IMG/VR virus record: IMGVR_UViG_3300025704_000013 | Location: 26,971-90,970 of that record | Source: a virus | Reading direction: 5' to 3' (one strand) | Length of the DNA: 64,000 nt | Notes under the pieces: model-generated | The model's database searches: none | What the model was told of the DNA's origin: nothing | Seen by the model: the letters and a program-made list of their open reading frames with translations, nothing else | Made by a program: the position numbers and the translations under genes | Shown: positions 15,829 through 23,459 of the stretch, one piece after another | Layout of the letters: each line of letters begins with the position of its first letter | Position numbering within the stretch: the first letter of the stretch is position 1

Positions 15829-16038
15829 TTAACTGCACCAATAAGTTTCACTTGCTACGGATTGTGTAAATGGAGTTTCTTCATCTTCAAGAATCCAATA
15901 TTCTGACATAATGTTTTGAATCCATTTCTTACCATCAGGAGCTTCATCACGCCCATGAATGTAACCTTGTTCTACCCAATAAGGAGCAGTGTTTCCATTC
16001 TTACCTTCGTCGGTATATTCAGTTTTTTTGTTTTTCAT
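15829..16038 (-). CDS. Hypothetical protein (69 aa)
   Basis: I place the start at 16038 (MKNKKTEYTDEG), after the stop of the preceding gene, because a longer reading would run through it. The product contains APYWVEQGYIHGRDEAPDGK and ends near Trp-Cys. No family is recognised. Confidence 0.55.
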   Translation of the reverse strand: MKNKKTEYTDEGKNGNTAPYWVEQGYIHGRDEAPDGKKWIQNIMSEYWILEDEETPFTQSVASETYWCS

Positions 16039-16054
16039 AATAAAATTATATAGT

Positions 16055-16279
16055 TTATCCAAATTGAATCCAGAGCTTAGTGGCAAAAGTCTTAAATTGG
16101 CCTGGCTGATTTTTATAATGTGGGTTAATCCAATCTTCACCGTTTCCGACATATTTCACTGGCATATCGCCATCTTCAGAATGACCAACGGCGGTGTTAT
16201 TAATAACAAGTATTTCTTGAATCTTTTTCAGATGCTTATCAACGAGAATGTCCATATATGGTTTGTTTTCTTTTTTCAT
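16055..16279 (-). CDS. Hypothetical protein (74 aa)
   Basis: A 74-residue protein (MDILVDKHLKKIQEILVINN; GDMPVKYVGNGEDWINPHYK). No family is recognised. It belongs to the string of small genes led by the promoter repeat at 16578-16664. Confidence 0.55.
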   Translation of the reverse strand: MKKENKPYMDILVDKHLKKIQEILVINNTAVGHSEDGDMPVKYVGNGEDWINPHYKNQPGQFKTFATKLWIQFG

Positions 16280-16297
16280 ATTATATTAGAGTTTTAA

Positions 16298-16492
16298 TTA
16301 TGCAAAAAGGATATCATATATACCATGCCCAATAACCTTAATATAATTGTCTTTGCGATTTTTAAGGTAATTTAATGCCTCGGGCTCAGTCGTTATAATT
16401 ACATCATCGTCTTCAGCAAGTTCAATGATATCTTCAAGAGTATAAATTACCCATTTAGTTGCGGGCTCTGGTGTGGCGAATTCTGATTTCAT
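16298..16492 (-). CDS. Hypothetical protein (64 aa)
   Basis: A 64-residue acidic protein (WVIYTLEDIIELAEDDDVII). No family is recognised. It is the first gene after promoter repeat copy 2 and has a leader of about 80 nt with a strong hairpin. Confidence 0.6.
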   Translation of the reverse strand: MKSEFATPEPATKWVIYTLEDIIELAEDDDVIITTEPEALNYLKNRKDNYIKVIGHGIYDILFA

Positions 16493-16513
16493 AATATAGT
16501 TGGTTGTGGTGGT

Positions 16514-16534
16514 GATCCCCGCCTTACGGGGATC
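16514..16534 (-). promoter_or_regulatory. Leader hairpin downstream of promoter repeat copy 2
   Basis: GATCCCCG pairs perfectly with CGGGGATC across a 5-nt loop inside the 5' leader of the 64-residue gene, 22 nt before its ATG. There is no T-run, so a stability or translation-control role is more likely than termination. Confidence 0.5.
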
Positions 16535-16577
16535 TTAGGAACTCTTAGGTTTGTTTTGCCGTTCCCTTATTATGATT

Positions 16578-16664
16578 ATATTATACCATAAAAATGCACA
16601 TTTGTAAATAAAATAATTCACGAAATGTGCATTTTGCTCTACAACCCCCGTAGAATATAGGGTT
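16578..16664 (-). repeat. 87-bp intergenic promoter repeat, copy 2
   Basis: Second copy of the repeat also present at 12501 and 42319. The AACCC/GGGTT inverted repeat (16643-16664), the inverted repeat around the -35 and the promoter are all kept. Confidence 0.85.
16580..16608 (-). promoter_or_regulatory. Early-type promoter inside repeat copy 2
   Basis: Minus-strand TTTACA, 17-nt spacer, TATAAT, driving the small-gene operon that begins at 16492. Confidence 0.85.
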
Positions 16665-16710
16665 GAGGCTCATTAAAATATTGAGAAATACGCGTAAAAT
16701 GCTTATCGTT

Positions 16711-16920
16711 TTACAGATATTTACATATTTCTTCAGAAACAGTTATTTTATATACGCCAATCTTTCTAAACTTTAACCAGTTGTATGATGATTCACATTC
16801 TTTATTTCTATTATAAAAATCAACTGCGGATTCTACATTAGAAAAACGAGGTGTATTAGGAATCGTGTAAGCATCATCGTTATGCCTACTAATAATTCCT
16901 TTTATTGCATAATGTTCCAT
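16711..16920 (-). CDS. Hypothetical protein (69 aa)
   Basis: A 69-residue protein (IKGIISRHNDDAYTIPNTPR; ESSYNWLKFRKIGVYKITVS). No family is recognised. It ends just upstream of promoter repeat copy 2. Confidence 0.55.
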   Translation of the reverse strand: MEHYAIKGIISRHNDDAYTIPNTPRFSNVESAVDFYNRNKECESSYNWLKFRKIGVYKITVSEEICKYL

Positions 16921-16929
16921 ATTAGTTCT

Positions 16930-17208
16930 TTAAGATTGCCAAAGGTTTTCTACAACATCAATTGTGATTTTTAAATCCTCGATTAATTTTTCAACTTCCA
17001 TAATTTTACTATTAGTTTCAGATGATTCTGTATGGTCTTCTTGAGTAAATTTGTCAAAGGTTAAGTTCGAAAAATGCTCACGTTTTGCAAGCAGTCCTCG
17101 CAAAGTTTTAAAATGTTTATCGGATACCTTATTTAATTCATTTAAAATATCAGCTTTTAATAATTCTTTTCGGTTGGTTGGTTCTTTTGATTTCATAAGT
17201 GTAATCAT
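16930..17208 (-). CDS. Hypothetical helical protein (92 aa)
   Basis: I place the start at 17208 (MITLMKSKEP) because the longer reading would extend into tRNA-Leu. An alternative ATG is at 17196. The protein is mostly helical (LKADILNELNKVSDKHFKTL; IMEVEKLIEDLKITIDVVEN). No family is recognised. Confidence 0.6.
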   Translation of the reverse strand: MITLMKSKEPTNRKELLKADILNELNKVSDKHFKTLRGLLAKREHFSNLTFDKFTQEDHTESSETNSKIMEVEKLIEDLKITIDVVENLWQS

Positions 17209-17216
17209 TTTTAAAG

Positions 17217-17302
17217 TACGGAAGGCGGGAATCGAACCCGCAAGGACGTTACCATCCACCTGAGCTTAAATCAGGCGTGTTTACCAATTTCACCACTCCC
17301 GC
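17217..17302 (-). tRNA. tRNA-Leu (TAA)
   Basis: An 86-nt class II tRNA. The acceptor stem is GCGGGAG/CTTCCGT with wobbles, the anticodon stem CCTGA/TCAGG with loop TTTAAGC gives TAA, and the T-arm contains GGGTTCGATTCCC. CCA is not encoded. UUA codons are frequent in this AT-rich genome. Confidence 0.93.
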
Positions 17303-17314
17303 ATGTTTAATTAT

Positions 17315-17482
17315 TTATTTACCAACATCTTTCCAAATCTTACCGTGAACATCCAAGTTACTACTCCATAACATTAGCTTTTGGTAAACAGGATAAAATG
17401 GTTTAACCAAGAAATTACAGTGTAAAGTATAACTAATAATATCACCGAGCCAGAATAAAATATAAGCTAATATAATTTTCAT
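17315..17482 (-). CDS. Small conserved phage membrane protein (55 aa)
   Basis: The 55-residue product has an N-terminal helix (KIILAYILFWLGDIISYTLH), then PVYQKLMLWSSNLD and a charged end. I have seen this YPxYxxLMLWSSDL pattern in other tailed phages, always without known function. Its ATG overlaps the stop of the 43-residue gene (TAATG). Confidence 0.65.
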   Translation of the reverse strand: MKIILAYILFWLGDIISYTLHCNFLVKPFYPVYQKLMLWSSNLDVHGKIWKDVGK

Positions 17483-17613
17483 TATTTACCCTGCCCTCTA
17501 TAACGCTTCAAATAGTTTTTACTCTGTTTCAGTTTTGAAGCTTGCGTCTTAGCATGAATGCCTTTACGTTTAATTCTTTTCGTGCTTGGTCCGGTTTGTG
17601 TATTCTTTGCCAT
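17482..17613 (-). CDS. Small basic phage protein (43 aa)
   Basis: The product is very basic (TKRIKRKGIHAKTQASKLKQ, ending KRYRGQGK). The KRIKRKGxHAKT...YRGQG pattern recurs in unrelated tailed phages and may bind nucleic acid. It is first in a two-gene unit behind the promoter at 17637-17664. Confidence 0.65.
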   Translation of the reverse strand: MAKNTQTGPSTKRIKRKGIHAKTQASKLKQSKNYLKRYRGQGK

Positions 17614-17636
17614 ATTGTTTGTTTGTTACATTATTA

Positions 17637-17664
17637 ATTATATATTAAAATGTTGATTTGTAAA
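17637..17664 (-). promoter_or_regulatory. Early-type promoter, 16-nt spacer
   Basis: Minus-strand TTTACA, 16-nt spacer, TATAAT. It lies 8 nt downstream of the deoxyribosyltransferase-like gene and drives the 43- and 55-residue genes, with tRNA-Leu beyond. Confidence 0.75.
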
Positions 17665-17671
17665 TAACAAA

Positions 17672-18247
17672 TTACCTTAATTCTTGTTTAAATAATCTCC
17701 ATCGATCAGAGTCAGCTTTAACAGTTCCATCATTAATCTTGGTAATGATTTCCTTAACTTCATCAAATGAATTGTAAATGTATTTGTGAGGGAACATACC
17801 CATTACCCAGAACGGAGTCTTTTCTTTACCGCCTTCCATAATAATAAAGGTTGGCTTCTTACACCTAGCGGCCCAACTAAGTTCTTCCATAGTTCCAAAC
17901 GTTGGTACCTCTGCGTTAAGATAACAAATGATAAAGTCTGCAGCGTCAACCATTGAAAGATCAAAGTTACGAACCTTCTTCATATGTTTAGCAACAGTAT
18001 CATACCCAGTGTCTTTACTCCAATAATCAAGATGTGTCTCGCCCTTTTTCATTAAGCTCTCCATCCATTCATGAGTTTTCTCATCTTCTTCAGGAGCATT
18101 AATAAATGGTTTCTTATAAGGATCAAAGATCGTTACGTTAATTTCATTTAGAAATTCTGAAAAATCCTCTCTCCAATATCGTCCTTCTGCATATTGCATT
18201 GGACCAATCAGGTATGTTCTTGTCTTATTTAATACTGCCGTTTTCAT
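17672..18247 (-). CDS. Nucleoside 2-deoxyribosyltransferase-like protein
   Basis: The 191-residue protein has the Rossmann-like layout of the family: RTYLIGPMQYAEGRYWREDF at the start, NVTIFDPYKKP, VDAADFIICYL, and GTMEELSWAARCKKPTFII near residue 117, where the Glu matches the family's catalytic nucleophile. Known members swap or hydrolyse bases of deoxynucleosides. In phages they probably act in nucleotide salvage or modified-base supply; the substrate cannot be read. It overlaps the pseudopilin gene by an ATGA. Confidence 0.7.
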   Translation of the reverse strand: MKTAVLNKTRTYLIGPMQYAEGRYWREDFSEFLNEINVTIFDPYKKPFINAPEEDEKTHEWMESLMKKGETHLDYWSKDTGYDTVAKHMKKVRNFDLSMVDAADFIICYLNAEVPTFGTMEELSWAARCKKPTFIIMEGGKEKTPFWVMGMFPHKYIYNSFDEVKEIITKINDGTVKADSDRWRLFKQELR

Positions 18248-18903
18248 AATCCTATTTGATCTGGATGTTTAATGCGCGATGTAGTACCTTTCTTCCATAT
18301 TACAAAGCCTCCAACGTTTCTATCATCATCGCTTCTTATTGGTTCTACGGTTCCTGGTGGTAATGATCCTCCGCTAATAATAAAGCGCGGTGCCAGTACT
18401 CCTGGCTTTGGATCTGTTAATAGGCCTTGTGTATTGAACTCGTAATAGAAGCATGTGGACGTTTCTCCCGCCGGTTGTCCTGGGAGCCTTGCATCGACTG
18501 TTGGTATAATTAAGTCTGTTTGATTGCTTAAGCTTGGAATGAACCATGCTCTATTTGGTAGATACTTTCCCTTCTGTGCTATTTCCCAAAAGTCATCGTC
18601 TGTGTTCAATTGCTCATCTGGCCCTGCGTTTAGTACTTGTATAACCATATACCTTAGATAGCGCTCTCTATGAAGAGTGTTGGTTGGATCATTAGTACCA
18701 TGAATAAGCAGCCGTGATCGCGATGGTCTTGTCAGTGCCGTTTCTTTTGCGGCCTGTGTATATTGCTGTGCTAACGTTACTCCTGTTGACACTCCTCTAG
18801 CCTTACTGAAGTTTGAAATGCCGAACGATCCAATTGTCATCAACGTTGCCATAATGCTAATGACGATGAGTAGCTCAATTAGAGTGTATCCTGGTTTATT
18901 CAT
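18244..18903 (-). CDS. Prepilin-like protein (GspH/FimT-type pseudopilin)
   Basis: The 219-residue product begins with a textbook type IV prepilin leader: MNKPG followed by YTLIELLIVISIMATL, with Gly at -1 and Glu at +5, and a hydrophobic helix. The soluble part has LTRPSRSRLLIHG and a beta-rich region, as in GspH/FimT minor pilins. Such proteins are cut and methylated by the host prepilin peptidase and built into type II secretion or type IV pilus tips. This is unusual in a phage. It overlaps both neighbours by ATGA, so it belongs to the phage operon. Codon use looks somewhat less AT-rich than that of its neighbours. Confidence 0.8.
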   Translation of the reverse strand: MNKPGYTLIELLIVISIMATLMTIGSFGISNFSKARGVSTGVTLAQQYTQAAKETALTRPSRSRLLIHGTNDPTNTLHRERYLRYMVIQVLNAGPDEQLNTDDDFWEIAQKGKYLPNRAWFIPSLSNQTDLIIPTVDARLPGQPAGETSTCFYYEFNTQGLLTDPKPGVLAPRFIISGGSLPPGTVEPIRSDDDRNVGGFVIWKKGTTSRIKHPDQIGL

Positions 18904-19142
18904 TAGTGCTTAAGTTCTACGTTTATCATACCCTCAACATCCTTTGCCCACATTGTAACCATTATAACGTTTACTGTTAGTAATAGTACGGCTGATGCTA
19001 GTAGTAGTGACGATAGTGTTATATGCTTGTTTGTTGTTTGTACTATATCTACAGCTGGGGTTACATTTACTCGCACTGTCTCTTTTCTTAGTCGTATTTG
19101 TGGTGCTTTCCTTACTAGTGCTATTGTTGGTTTATCGTTCAT
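18903..19142 (-). CDS. Single-pass membrane protein next to the pseudopilin
   Basis: A 79-residue protein with a basic N-terminal part (ALVRKAPQIRLRKETVRV) and one C-terminal membrane helix (LSSLLLASAVLLLTVNVIMV). Its stop shares a base with the pseudopilin start, which suggests that the two are made together. No family is recognised. Confidence 0.6.
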   Translation of the reverse strand: MNDKPTIALVRKAPQIRLRKETVRVNVTPAVDIVQTTNKHITLSSLLLASAVLLLTVNVIMVTMWAKDVEGMINVELKH

Positions 19143-19160
19143 CTTGTTTTACTAATTATA

Positions 19161-19436
19161 TCAATGTTCCTCTGGTTGCACTTTATCAAACTCTGCTGCC
19201 TGTTTCTTTGCCTCTTCAAATGTGGTTAGCTTATGCTGCTCTCTGGATTCTCTCATCTCACAAAGCCTATTAGTCTCATATAGCTTATCCGCGAATTCCT
19301 TAACCTCCCTCTCTGACATTCCTGCGAAATAACCTCGCGCAAACACCTGTGTTAGATTATCAGTATCTTTATAATACTCTCTGACGCCATTGACCCAATC
19401 ACGGGTTATATCTCGTAAGTTTATATTCATGTCCAT
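19161..19436 (-). CDS. Hypothetical helical protein (91 aa)
   Basis: A 91-residue protein (LRDITRDWVNGVREYYKDTD; GMSEREVKEFADKLYETNRL). No family is recognised. It overlaps the 181-residue gene by 10 nt. Confidence 0.6.
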   Translation of the reverse strand: MDMNINLRDITRDWVNGVREYYKDTDNLTQVFARGYFAGMSEREVKEFADKLYETNRLCEMRESREQHKLTTFEEAKKQAAEFDKVQPEEH

Positions 19437-19972
19437 AGTCTATGATGGTGCTTAATAATGGCTCTCATACAATCCTTATCCTTCTTAAGTTTTATAGCTT
19501 CAAGTCTGCCTACCTCTTTATAACACGCTGTTTGCTCAGGTGAAACGGTTATCTCATAATGTCCATCAACGGTTTCACTCTTGCTGAATAGTGTCTCAAG
19601 TGGCTCTCGTGGTGGGTATGCAGCATCTATCTGCTCATCTATATCACTACGACCAGTCTTAATCCAGTTATAGGCCTTCATTAGCTCTTTGTCAACCTTC
19701 ATCTGCTCATCAGCATAGGACTGACTTACAAACTTAAGCTTAACTTCTTCAGCCCAATCATAACCAATGTCGTGTACCCAGTTAACTTTGCGTTCAACCT
19801 CTACATGATGCTCAAGGCACTTAAATAACATCCGCGGAATAAGTTCAACCTTATCACAATATGTATCAGGTATAACATTAGTCAACCACTCTTGCTTTGG
19901 GTGGAAGAAGCATTTGATCTTATACTGTAGGTCCCACCAGTAGTGGCTGTTGAATAGTAATTTTATTTTCAT
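19427..19972 (-). CDS. Hypothetical protein (181 aa)
   Basis: I place the start at 19972 (MKIKLLFNSHYWW), which overlaps the upstream stop as ATGA; an upstream extension is less likely. The protein has a CFFHPKQEWLTNVIPDTYCD segment and a helical middle (FVSQSYADEQMKVDKELMKA), and ends near KHHHRLW. No family is recognised. Confidence 0.6.
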   Translation of the reverse strand: MKIKLLFNSHYWWDLQYKIKCFFHPKQEWLTNVIPDTYCDKVELIPRMLFKCLEHHVEVERKVNWVHDIGYDWAEEVKLKFVSQSYADEQMKVDKELMKAYNWIKTGRSDIDEQIDAAYPPREPLETLFSKSETVDGHYEITVSPEQTACYKEVGRLEAIKLKKDKDCMRAIIKHHHRLWT

Positions 19973-20442
19973 ACTTGTAATTTTTTCTTCCTTTGCTCCC
20001 ACGCGTCCTTATCATACTCGTTAACAGGCTCATACTCGTGGCTTGCATCTTGAACGGCTTCGAAAGATAATGTTTTAACCCACGATCCGCGCTTGCACAA
20101 CACACCGTAGTTACCTGTAAGCTCACAACAACTACGTGATTTTTGTAATGCTGCCTCAGTTATACATTCAATGATTTTTAAAACAACAGTGTCGCATTCG
20201 CCATAGGTCATATAGATTCTCAATTGACCGAACTTCTCTTTAATTTGAGCGACAACAATATCCTCATAACCAAATTTAATACACACCTGATTAATCATAT
20301 GTAATGCTTCATCAATAACATCATACCAACCATCTCCGCACTCCATTCCCCATGCTAAACATGTAACTCTAGGATCACCACCGTAATCCTTTAGAAGCCG
20401 AGGATATTTCTCAACGAGCTTTAGTTCTAATTCTTTTTTCAT
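19969..20442 (-). CDS. Conserved hypothetical protein with Cys pairs (157 aa)
   Basis: The sequence WGMECGDGWYDVIDEALHMI and AQIKEKFGQLRIYMTYGECD matches a small family I have seen in phages and bacteria without assigned function. The CCELTGNYGVLCKRGSWVKT part suggests a metal site made of Cys residues. It overlaps the 193-residue gene by 32 nt at its start. Confidence 0.65.
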   Translation of the reverse strand: MKKELELKLVEKYPRLLKDYGGDPRVTCLAWGMECGDGWYDVIDEALHMINQVCIKFGYEDIVVAQIKEKFGQLRIYMTYGECDTVVLKIIECITEAALQKSRSCCELTGNYGVLCKRGSWVKTLSFEAVQDASHEYEPVNEYDKDAWEQRKKKLQV

Positions 20443-20992
20443 TTCCCTTTGATTTAAATTCTTTACCAGCTAACCACAAATACTTATCAACTTCTGCTAA
20501 AGAATATTCGTGTAAATGATTCTTTTGTATAAAATTATCCATCACTCTCATGAATGTTGGATAATCTCTTAGTTCTGGTTTCTTAAAGGTATCAAATGGG
20601 TCATTCTCATTAAAGGTAAACAGCGCTTTCTCAACAAATGAATCATATATTGAATATGTCTCTGGTTTATGGTGCGCGCAATATTTACTAGCGAAAGAAT
20701 AAAAGTTTTTAGATTTACCGCTAATCTCACATTTTGCTATTCTATTAACTAAACTTAAATCACCAGTTAATAAATCTTCATCAACTTCTAATTCGTAAAT
20801 ATGTTTAGCAACGGAATAAGTATCAAAAATTTGAGTACTATATAAACTGTTTAGCGTGCATACTTTAATTAAGATATGCTCAAAGAAAGTATTTGTATTA
20901 AAATATTCTTGGAATAAAACATCTAAAGTTTTATCAATCCCTTGAAGTTTTTCGTTCCCTTTCCAATTATATAAATGTTGTTCAATCGTCAT
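20411..20992 (-). CDS. Conserved hypothetical protein (193 aa)
   Basis: I place the start at 20992 (MTIEQHLYNWKGNEK); a longer reading would overlap nearly all of the 59-residue gene. The protein is helical, with KNFYSFASKYCAHHKPETYS and IYDSFVEKALFTF in the middle, and a basic end (KRIRTKAR). Similar FYSFAxKYCxxHxPxxYPIYDS patterns occur in bacterial proteins of unknown role. No catalytic motif is certain. Confidence 0.65.
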   Translation of the reverse strand: MTIEQHLYNWKGNEKLQGIDKTLDVLFQEYFNTNTFFEHILIKVCTLNSLYSTQIFDTYSVAKHIYELEVDEDLLTGDLSLVNRIAKCEISGKSKNFYSFASKYCAHHKPETYSIYDSFVEKALFTFNENDPFDTFKKPELRDYPTFMRVMDNFIQKNHLHEYSLAEVDKYLWLAGKEFKSKGNEKRIRTKAR

Positions 20993-21161
20993 TTTCTTTA
21001 GGGAGTGATCCTCCATGTAGTGGGCAGGCTGTACTATATATAAAAGTGTTTTCCATTCCCATATAGCCTTTCCCATATTCGTTATCCATTACAGGACAAC
21101 TACACCCAAGCGCAATCGCTTCATCTGAACCTGGACTTGGTATTTTTTTATCTTCGCTCAT
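20982..21161 (-). CDS. Small conserved phage protein with CxC and CPLH motifs (59 aa)
   Basis: ATG at 21161 and stop at 20982-20984 encode 59 residues with PSPGSDEAIALGCSCPVMDN and a terminal CPLHG. This GCxCPVxDNxxGxG...CPLHG layout recurs in many tailed phages; the Cys/His set suggests zinc binding. Function is unknown. It overlaps the 193-residue gene by 11 nt. Confidence 0.7.
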   Translation of the reverse strand: MSEDKKIPSPGSDEAIALGCSCPVMDNEYGKGYMGMENTFIYSTACPLHGGSLPKENDD

Positions 21162-21170
21162 ATTATTATT

Positions 21171-21368
21171 TTAACGATTTATTTTGTCCAATACAACTCT
21201 GGCTTTTTGATGCAGACTTTCTCTCGAATTACTAAATGTTCCGTTCGTCTTTTTAGATGCTACCGCCAAGTGAATAAAATCTAATAGTAATGCATGCTCT
21301 TCCGCAAGTCTAAAACATTCTTTTTCCAATAGGGTATCACGTTGTGTTTCATTATAATTTTTTATCAT
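21171..21368 (-). CDS. Hypothetical protein, probably translated from a leaderless mRNA (65 aa)
   Basis: A 65-residue helical protein (EKECFRLAEEHALLLDFIHL; SRESLHQKARVVLDKI). No family is recognised. The promoter -10 ends 7 nt before the ATG, so the transcript should begin at or next to the start codon. Confidence 0.65.
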   Translation of the reverse strand: MIKNYNETQRDTLLEKECFRLAEEHALLLDFIHLAVASKKTNGTFSNSRESLHQKARVVLDKINR

Positions 21369-21374
21369 GTATAT

Positions 21375-21403
21375 ATTATATCACGTATAATAAGAAATGT
21401 AAA
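21375..21403 (-). promoter_or_regulatory. Early-type promoter giving a probable leaderless mRNA
   Basis: Minus-strand TTTACA, 17-nt spacer, TATAAT, with 6 nt between the -10 and the ATG at 21368. Confidence 0.85.
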
Positions 21404-21422
21404 TAAAATAATACAATTATTT

Positions 21423-21776
21423 TCAATAACGTCGATATGGTGATACACCACAACTTGGTCTTGTACTATTATAGATATGATGATTTCCTCTTACTCTATA
21501 AACATTGGGAGCGTGATAGAATCTGTGCCCAGTTGTATAAAAGGATGCTGGTCGATCGCATCTTCCATTATATCTATTGGAACCATAATAACGATTATTA
21601 TAGTAACTATTATTCTGCCCTGCATTATACGCTAATGCTCCAACAGCAACTGCTCCAACAGTAGCTACTACAGGATCAACGGTTTGAATAGGGCGGCCAT
21701 ATCTATCGTATGATGTAACACAACTACATATAGTTATACAAATCAAAGGTAGTAGCGCGTATTTTATTGTTTTCAT
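21423..21776 (-). CDS. Lipoprotein, Tyr/Asn-rich
   Basis: The 117-residue product has a type II signal peptide with lipobox ICSC near residue 17-20 (MKTIKYALLPLICITICSC). A glycine-alanine hydrophobic stretch (VVATVGAVAVGALAYNAG) follows, then a Tyr/Asn/Arg-rich tail. It should be anchored to an envelope membrane. A phage lipoprotein could act in superinfection exclusion or lysis; neither can be shown here. It overlaps the second lipoprotein gene by 4 nt. Confidence 0.65.
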   Translation of the reverse strand: MKTIKYALLPLICITICSCVTSYDRYGRPIQTVDPVVATVGAVAVGALAYNAGQNNSYYNNRYYGSNRYNGRCDRPASFYTTGHRFYHAPNVYRVRGNHHIYNSTRPSCGVSPYRRY

Positions 21777-22045
21777 TTGTTTTGTACTGGTATTAATATT
21801 ACTTTTTCTTTTTTAAGATTTGATACTAAAGTCGCTAATCCAAGTATGAATCCAAAGTCATACCATCCTCCATTATTATACGGCTCATAAATTAAAATGT
21901 TATCATTAAACAAAGAGATTAACCAAGCAATAAAAACTATAAAACCTTGTAAGAATCCAATAAAGAAACCGGCAGGAGCGCTGTTATCAGATCCAGCTGA
22001 ACAAGATGTAAAAAGTAGTGTTAGTATTGCTAAGTAAATTTTCAT
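21773..22045 (-). CDS. Conserved lipoprotein with membrane helix
   Basis: The 90-residue protein has a lipobox (LLFTSC) and a conserved block GFFIGFLQGFIVFIAWLISL, then IYEPYNNGGWYDFGFILG. This GFxxGFxHGFI...NNGxWYDFGFxLG pattern is found in small bacterial lipoproteins of unknown function, so a host origin is likely. It overlaps both neighbours by ATGA. Confidence 0.7.
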   Translation of the reverse strand: MKIYLAILTLLFTSCSAGSDNSAPAGFFIGFLQGFIVFIAWLISLFNDNILIYEPYNNGGWYDFGFILGLATLVSNLKKEKVILIPVQNK

Positions 22046-22641
22046 AGTGTTGGTACATTCCTAGATAGATACTTATAAAGTTCATGCGTTTTCTGAATAT
22101 CATATTCCGCATTGTGAGCTTTTGATTCGTCCCAACCAACTCCAGCGCTTTCGCAAACAGTACCAAGTTGGAAATTAGGCAAAGCTCCTCGAACTCGTTG
22201 AACAAACCATGCAGCAGCTTGCATTACACAAATCGGGGGATTCCAAAAGAGAGAACCAAAGTAAGGATCATCCGCTTTTTTCCACCACTCCCTCATAAAC
22301 TCAGAATCAAACTGCGCGTTATACGCAATGAAGTGCATCTTATCTTTTTTATTATATGCGTCTACGTGAGTTTTACAAAGGTCTATAAACAGTTGACGAG
22401 CTTCCAAAGATCCAAGTTCTAATGAATTTAAATATTCAAGAGATGCTCCAGTTTTATCCAATGCGCCTTGTTCAAAAGTTTGTGTCTGAAAGGGCCTGAA
22501 TGATAGAGTCATTTCATCCAAAATATGTTCACCTGTTGGGTCAGTAATAATTGTAGCCAATTGGAATATATCACATTTATTGCGATCAAGACCTGTTGTT
22601 TCAAGATCGACAAAACATAGTTTATGGTTATATTTGCTCAT
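22042..22641 (-). CDS. DEDDh 3'-5' exonuclease (DnaQ/RNase T-like)
   Basis: The three exonuclease motifs of the DnaQ fold are visible in a 199-residue protein: Exo I VDLETTGLD near residue 12, Exo II YNAQFDSEF near 106, and Exo III HNAEYDIQKTHEL near 176 (the H-x4-D form). It should remove nucleotides from 3' ends of DNA or RNA with two metal ions. It is a standalone domain, so proofreading, DNA degradation or RNA processing are all possible. The start overlaps neither signal nor promoter; it is first before the lipoprotein pair. Confidence 0.85.
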   Translation of the reverse strand: MSKYNHKLCFVDLETTGLDRNKCDIFQLATIITDPTGEHILDEMTLSFRPFQTQTFEQGALDKTGASLEYLNSLELGSLEARQLFIDLCKTHVDAYNKKDKMHFIAYNAQFDSEFMREWWKKADDPYFGSLFWNPPICVMQAAAWFVQRVRGALPNFQLGTVCESAGVGWDESKAHNAEYDIQKTHELYKYLSRNVPTL

Positions 22642-22681
22642 TTAATTTTTAAGATTCATCATATAAAGGGCGATTGAGATA

Positions 22682-23188
22682 TTACACAGGAGCTAGTATA
22701 TAATCCTTACCGTCAATATTAATGATATTTTTGCTTGGTATTGATGGCTGAGGAGCTTCTTCTTCAAATTCAATAACAAGATCAAGTAATTCCTCTTTAC
22801 TGTCAGCAAAGGTTTCTTCAGATGGTTTTACAAGATCTGAAAATTCATCTGGCATATAGGCCGCGAAAAAATCATTCATTGATTCAATTTTAATAATATC
22901 GCCCTGTTCATATCGAACCCATTCATCAAATTCATTTGCTCTATACTCAAGAATTTTTACAGGCTCTTCTGCTTCATTAATAAAAGGTTGCCATTGGCCT
23001 GTCCTAGTATACCACAACTGCCCTGAATTAGGACGAGTTAAAACTGGTGCTTCTTCAATAAATTCAGAGTGTGAATTATTATTATGTAAACGACCAGTTA
23101 GTCTAAAGCTAATGTAAATTAGCGCCATTGCACCTACTACCAAAAATGATAGGAGTGTTTCCATTGTCATATAGTTTTGTATATTCAT
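22682..23188 (-). CDS. Membrane-anchored hypothetical protein (168 aa)
   Basis: One N-terminal membrane helix (LLSFLVVGAMALIYISF) is followed by an acidic soluble part with GQLWYTRTGQWQPF and a C-terminal NIDGKDYILAPV. No family is recognised. Its promoter is at 23254-23282, with a leader of about 60 nt. Confidence 0.6.
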   Translation of the reverse strand: MNIQNYMTMETLLSFLVVGAMALIYISFRLTGRLHNNNSHSEFIEEAPVLTRPNSGQLWYTRTGQWQPFINEAEEPVKILEYRANEFDEWVRYEQGDIIKIESMNDFFAAYMPDEFSDLVKPSEETFADSKEELLDLVIEFEEEAPQPSIPSKNIINIDGKDYILAPV

Positions 23189-23253
23189 ATTTAATCAATT
23201 TGTGTTTAGATACTGTAAAGAAAAATGTATTCCTTTTCCAACCATCTGTATCT

Positions 23254-23282
23254 ATTCTATCACAAAAAAGGCTATTTGTAAA
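23254..23282 (-). promoter_or_regulatory. Early-type promoter (TTTACA-N17-TAGAAT)
   Basis: Minus-strand TTTACA, 17-nt spacer, TAGAAT: the one clear -10 variant in the set. It precedes the 168-residue gene. Confidence 0.75.
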
Positions 23283-23303
23283 TAAAAAAATGAATATATT
23301 TTA

Positions 23304-23459
23304 CTATGAACTTGCGGCCCATATTAAGCCAATATTGGCGGTTCCATAACTCATCCATATTAAAGCCCATGGATAATCGCCTTTTAGTATGTAAGATATT
23401 CCTACTATTACATACCCAAGCATACACATTCCAACAATACAATTTTCAAGATTAAGCAT
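23304..23459 (-). CDS. 51-residue membrane protein
   Basis: The peptide has two hydrophobic helices (CIVGMCMLGYVIVGISYIL and YPWALIWMSYGTANIGLIWA). Similar small WxxYGxxNxGL(I/M) proteins occur in other phages. It overlaps the dNMP kinase end by 8 nt. Confidence 0.55.
   Translation of the reverse strand: MLNLENCIVGMCMLGYVIVGISYILKGDYPWALIWMSYGTANIGLIWAASS

Noticed and set aside
17209-17259. N-terminal extension of the helical protein into tRNA-Leu
   Set aside because: The region is part of the tRNA; internal ATGs at 17208 or 17196 are more plausible.
18244-20000. Host chromosome fragment joined by mis-assembly around the pseudopilin
   Set aside because: The genes are coupled by ATGA overlaps to phage-type neighbours on both sides with no junction visible. 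Read coverage would be needed to exclude it fully.
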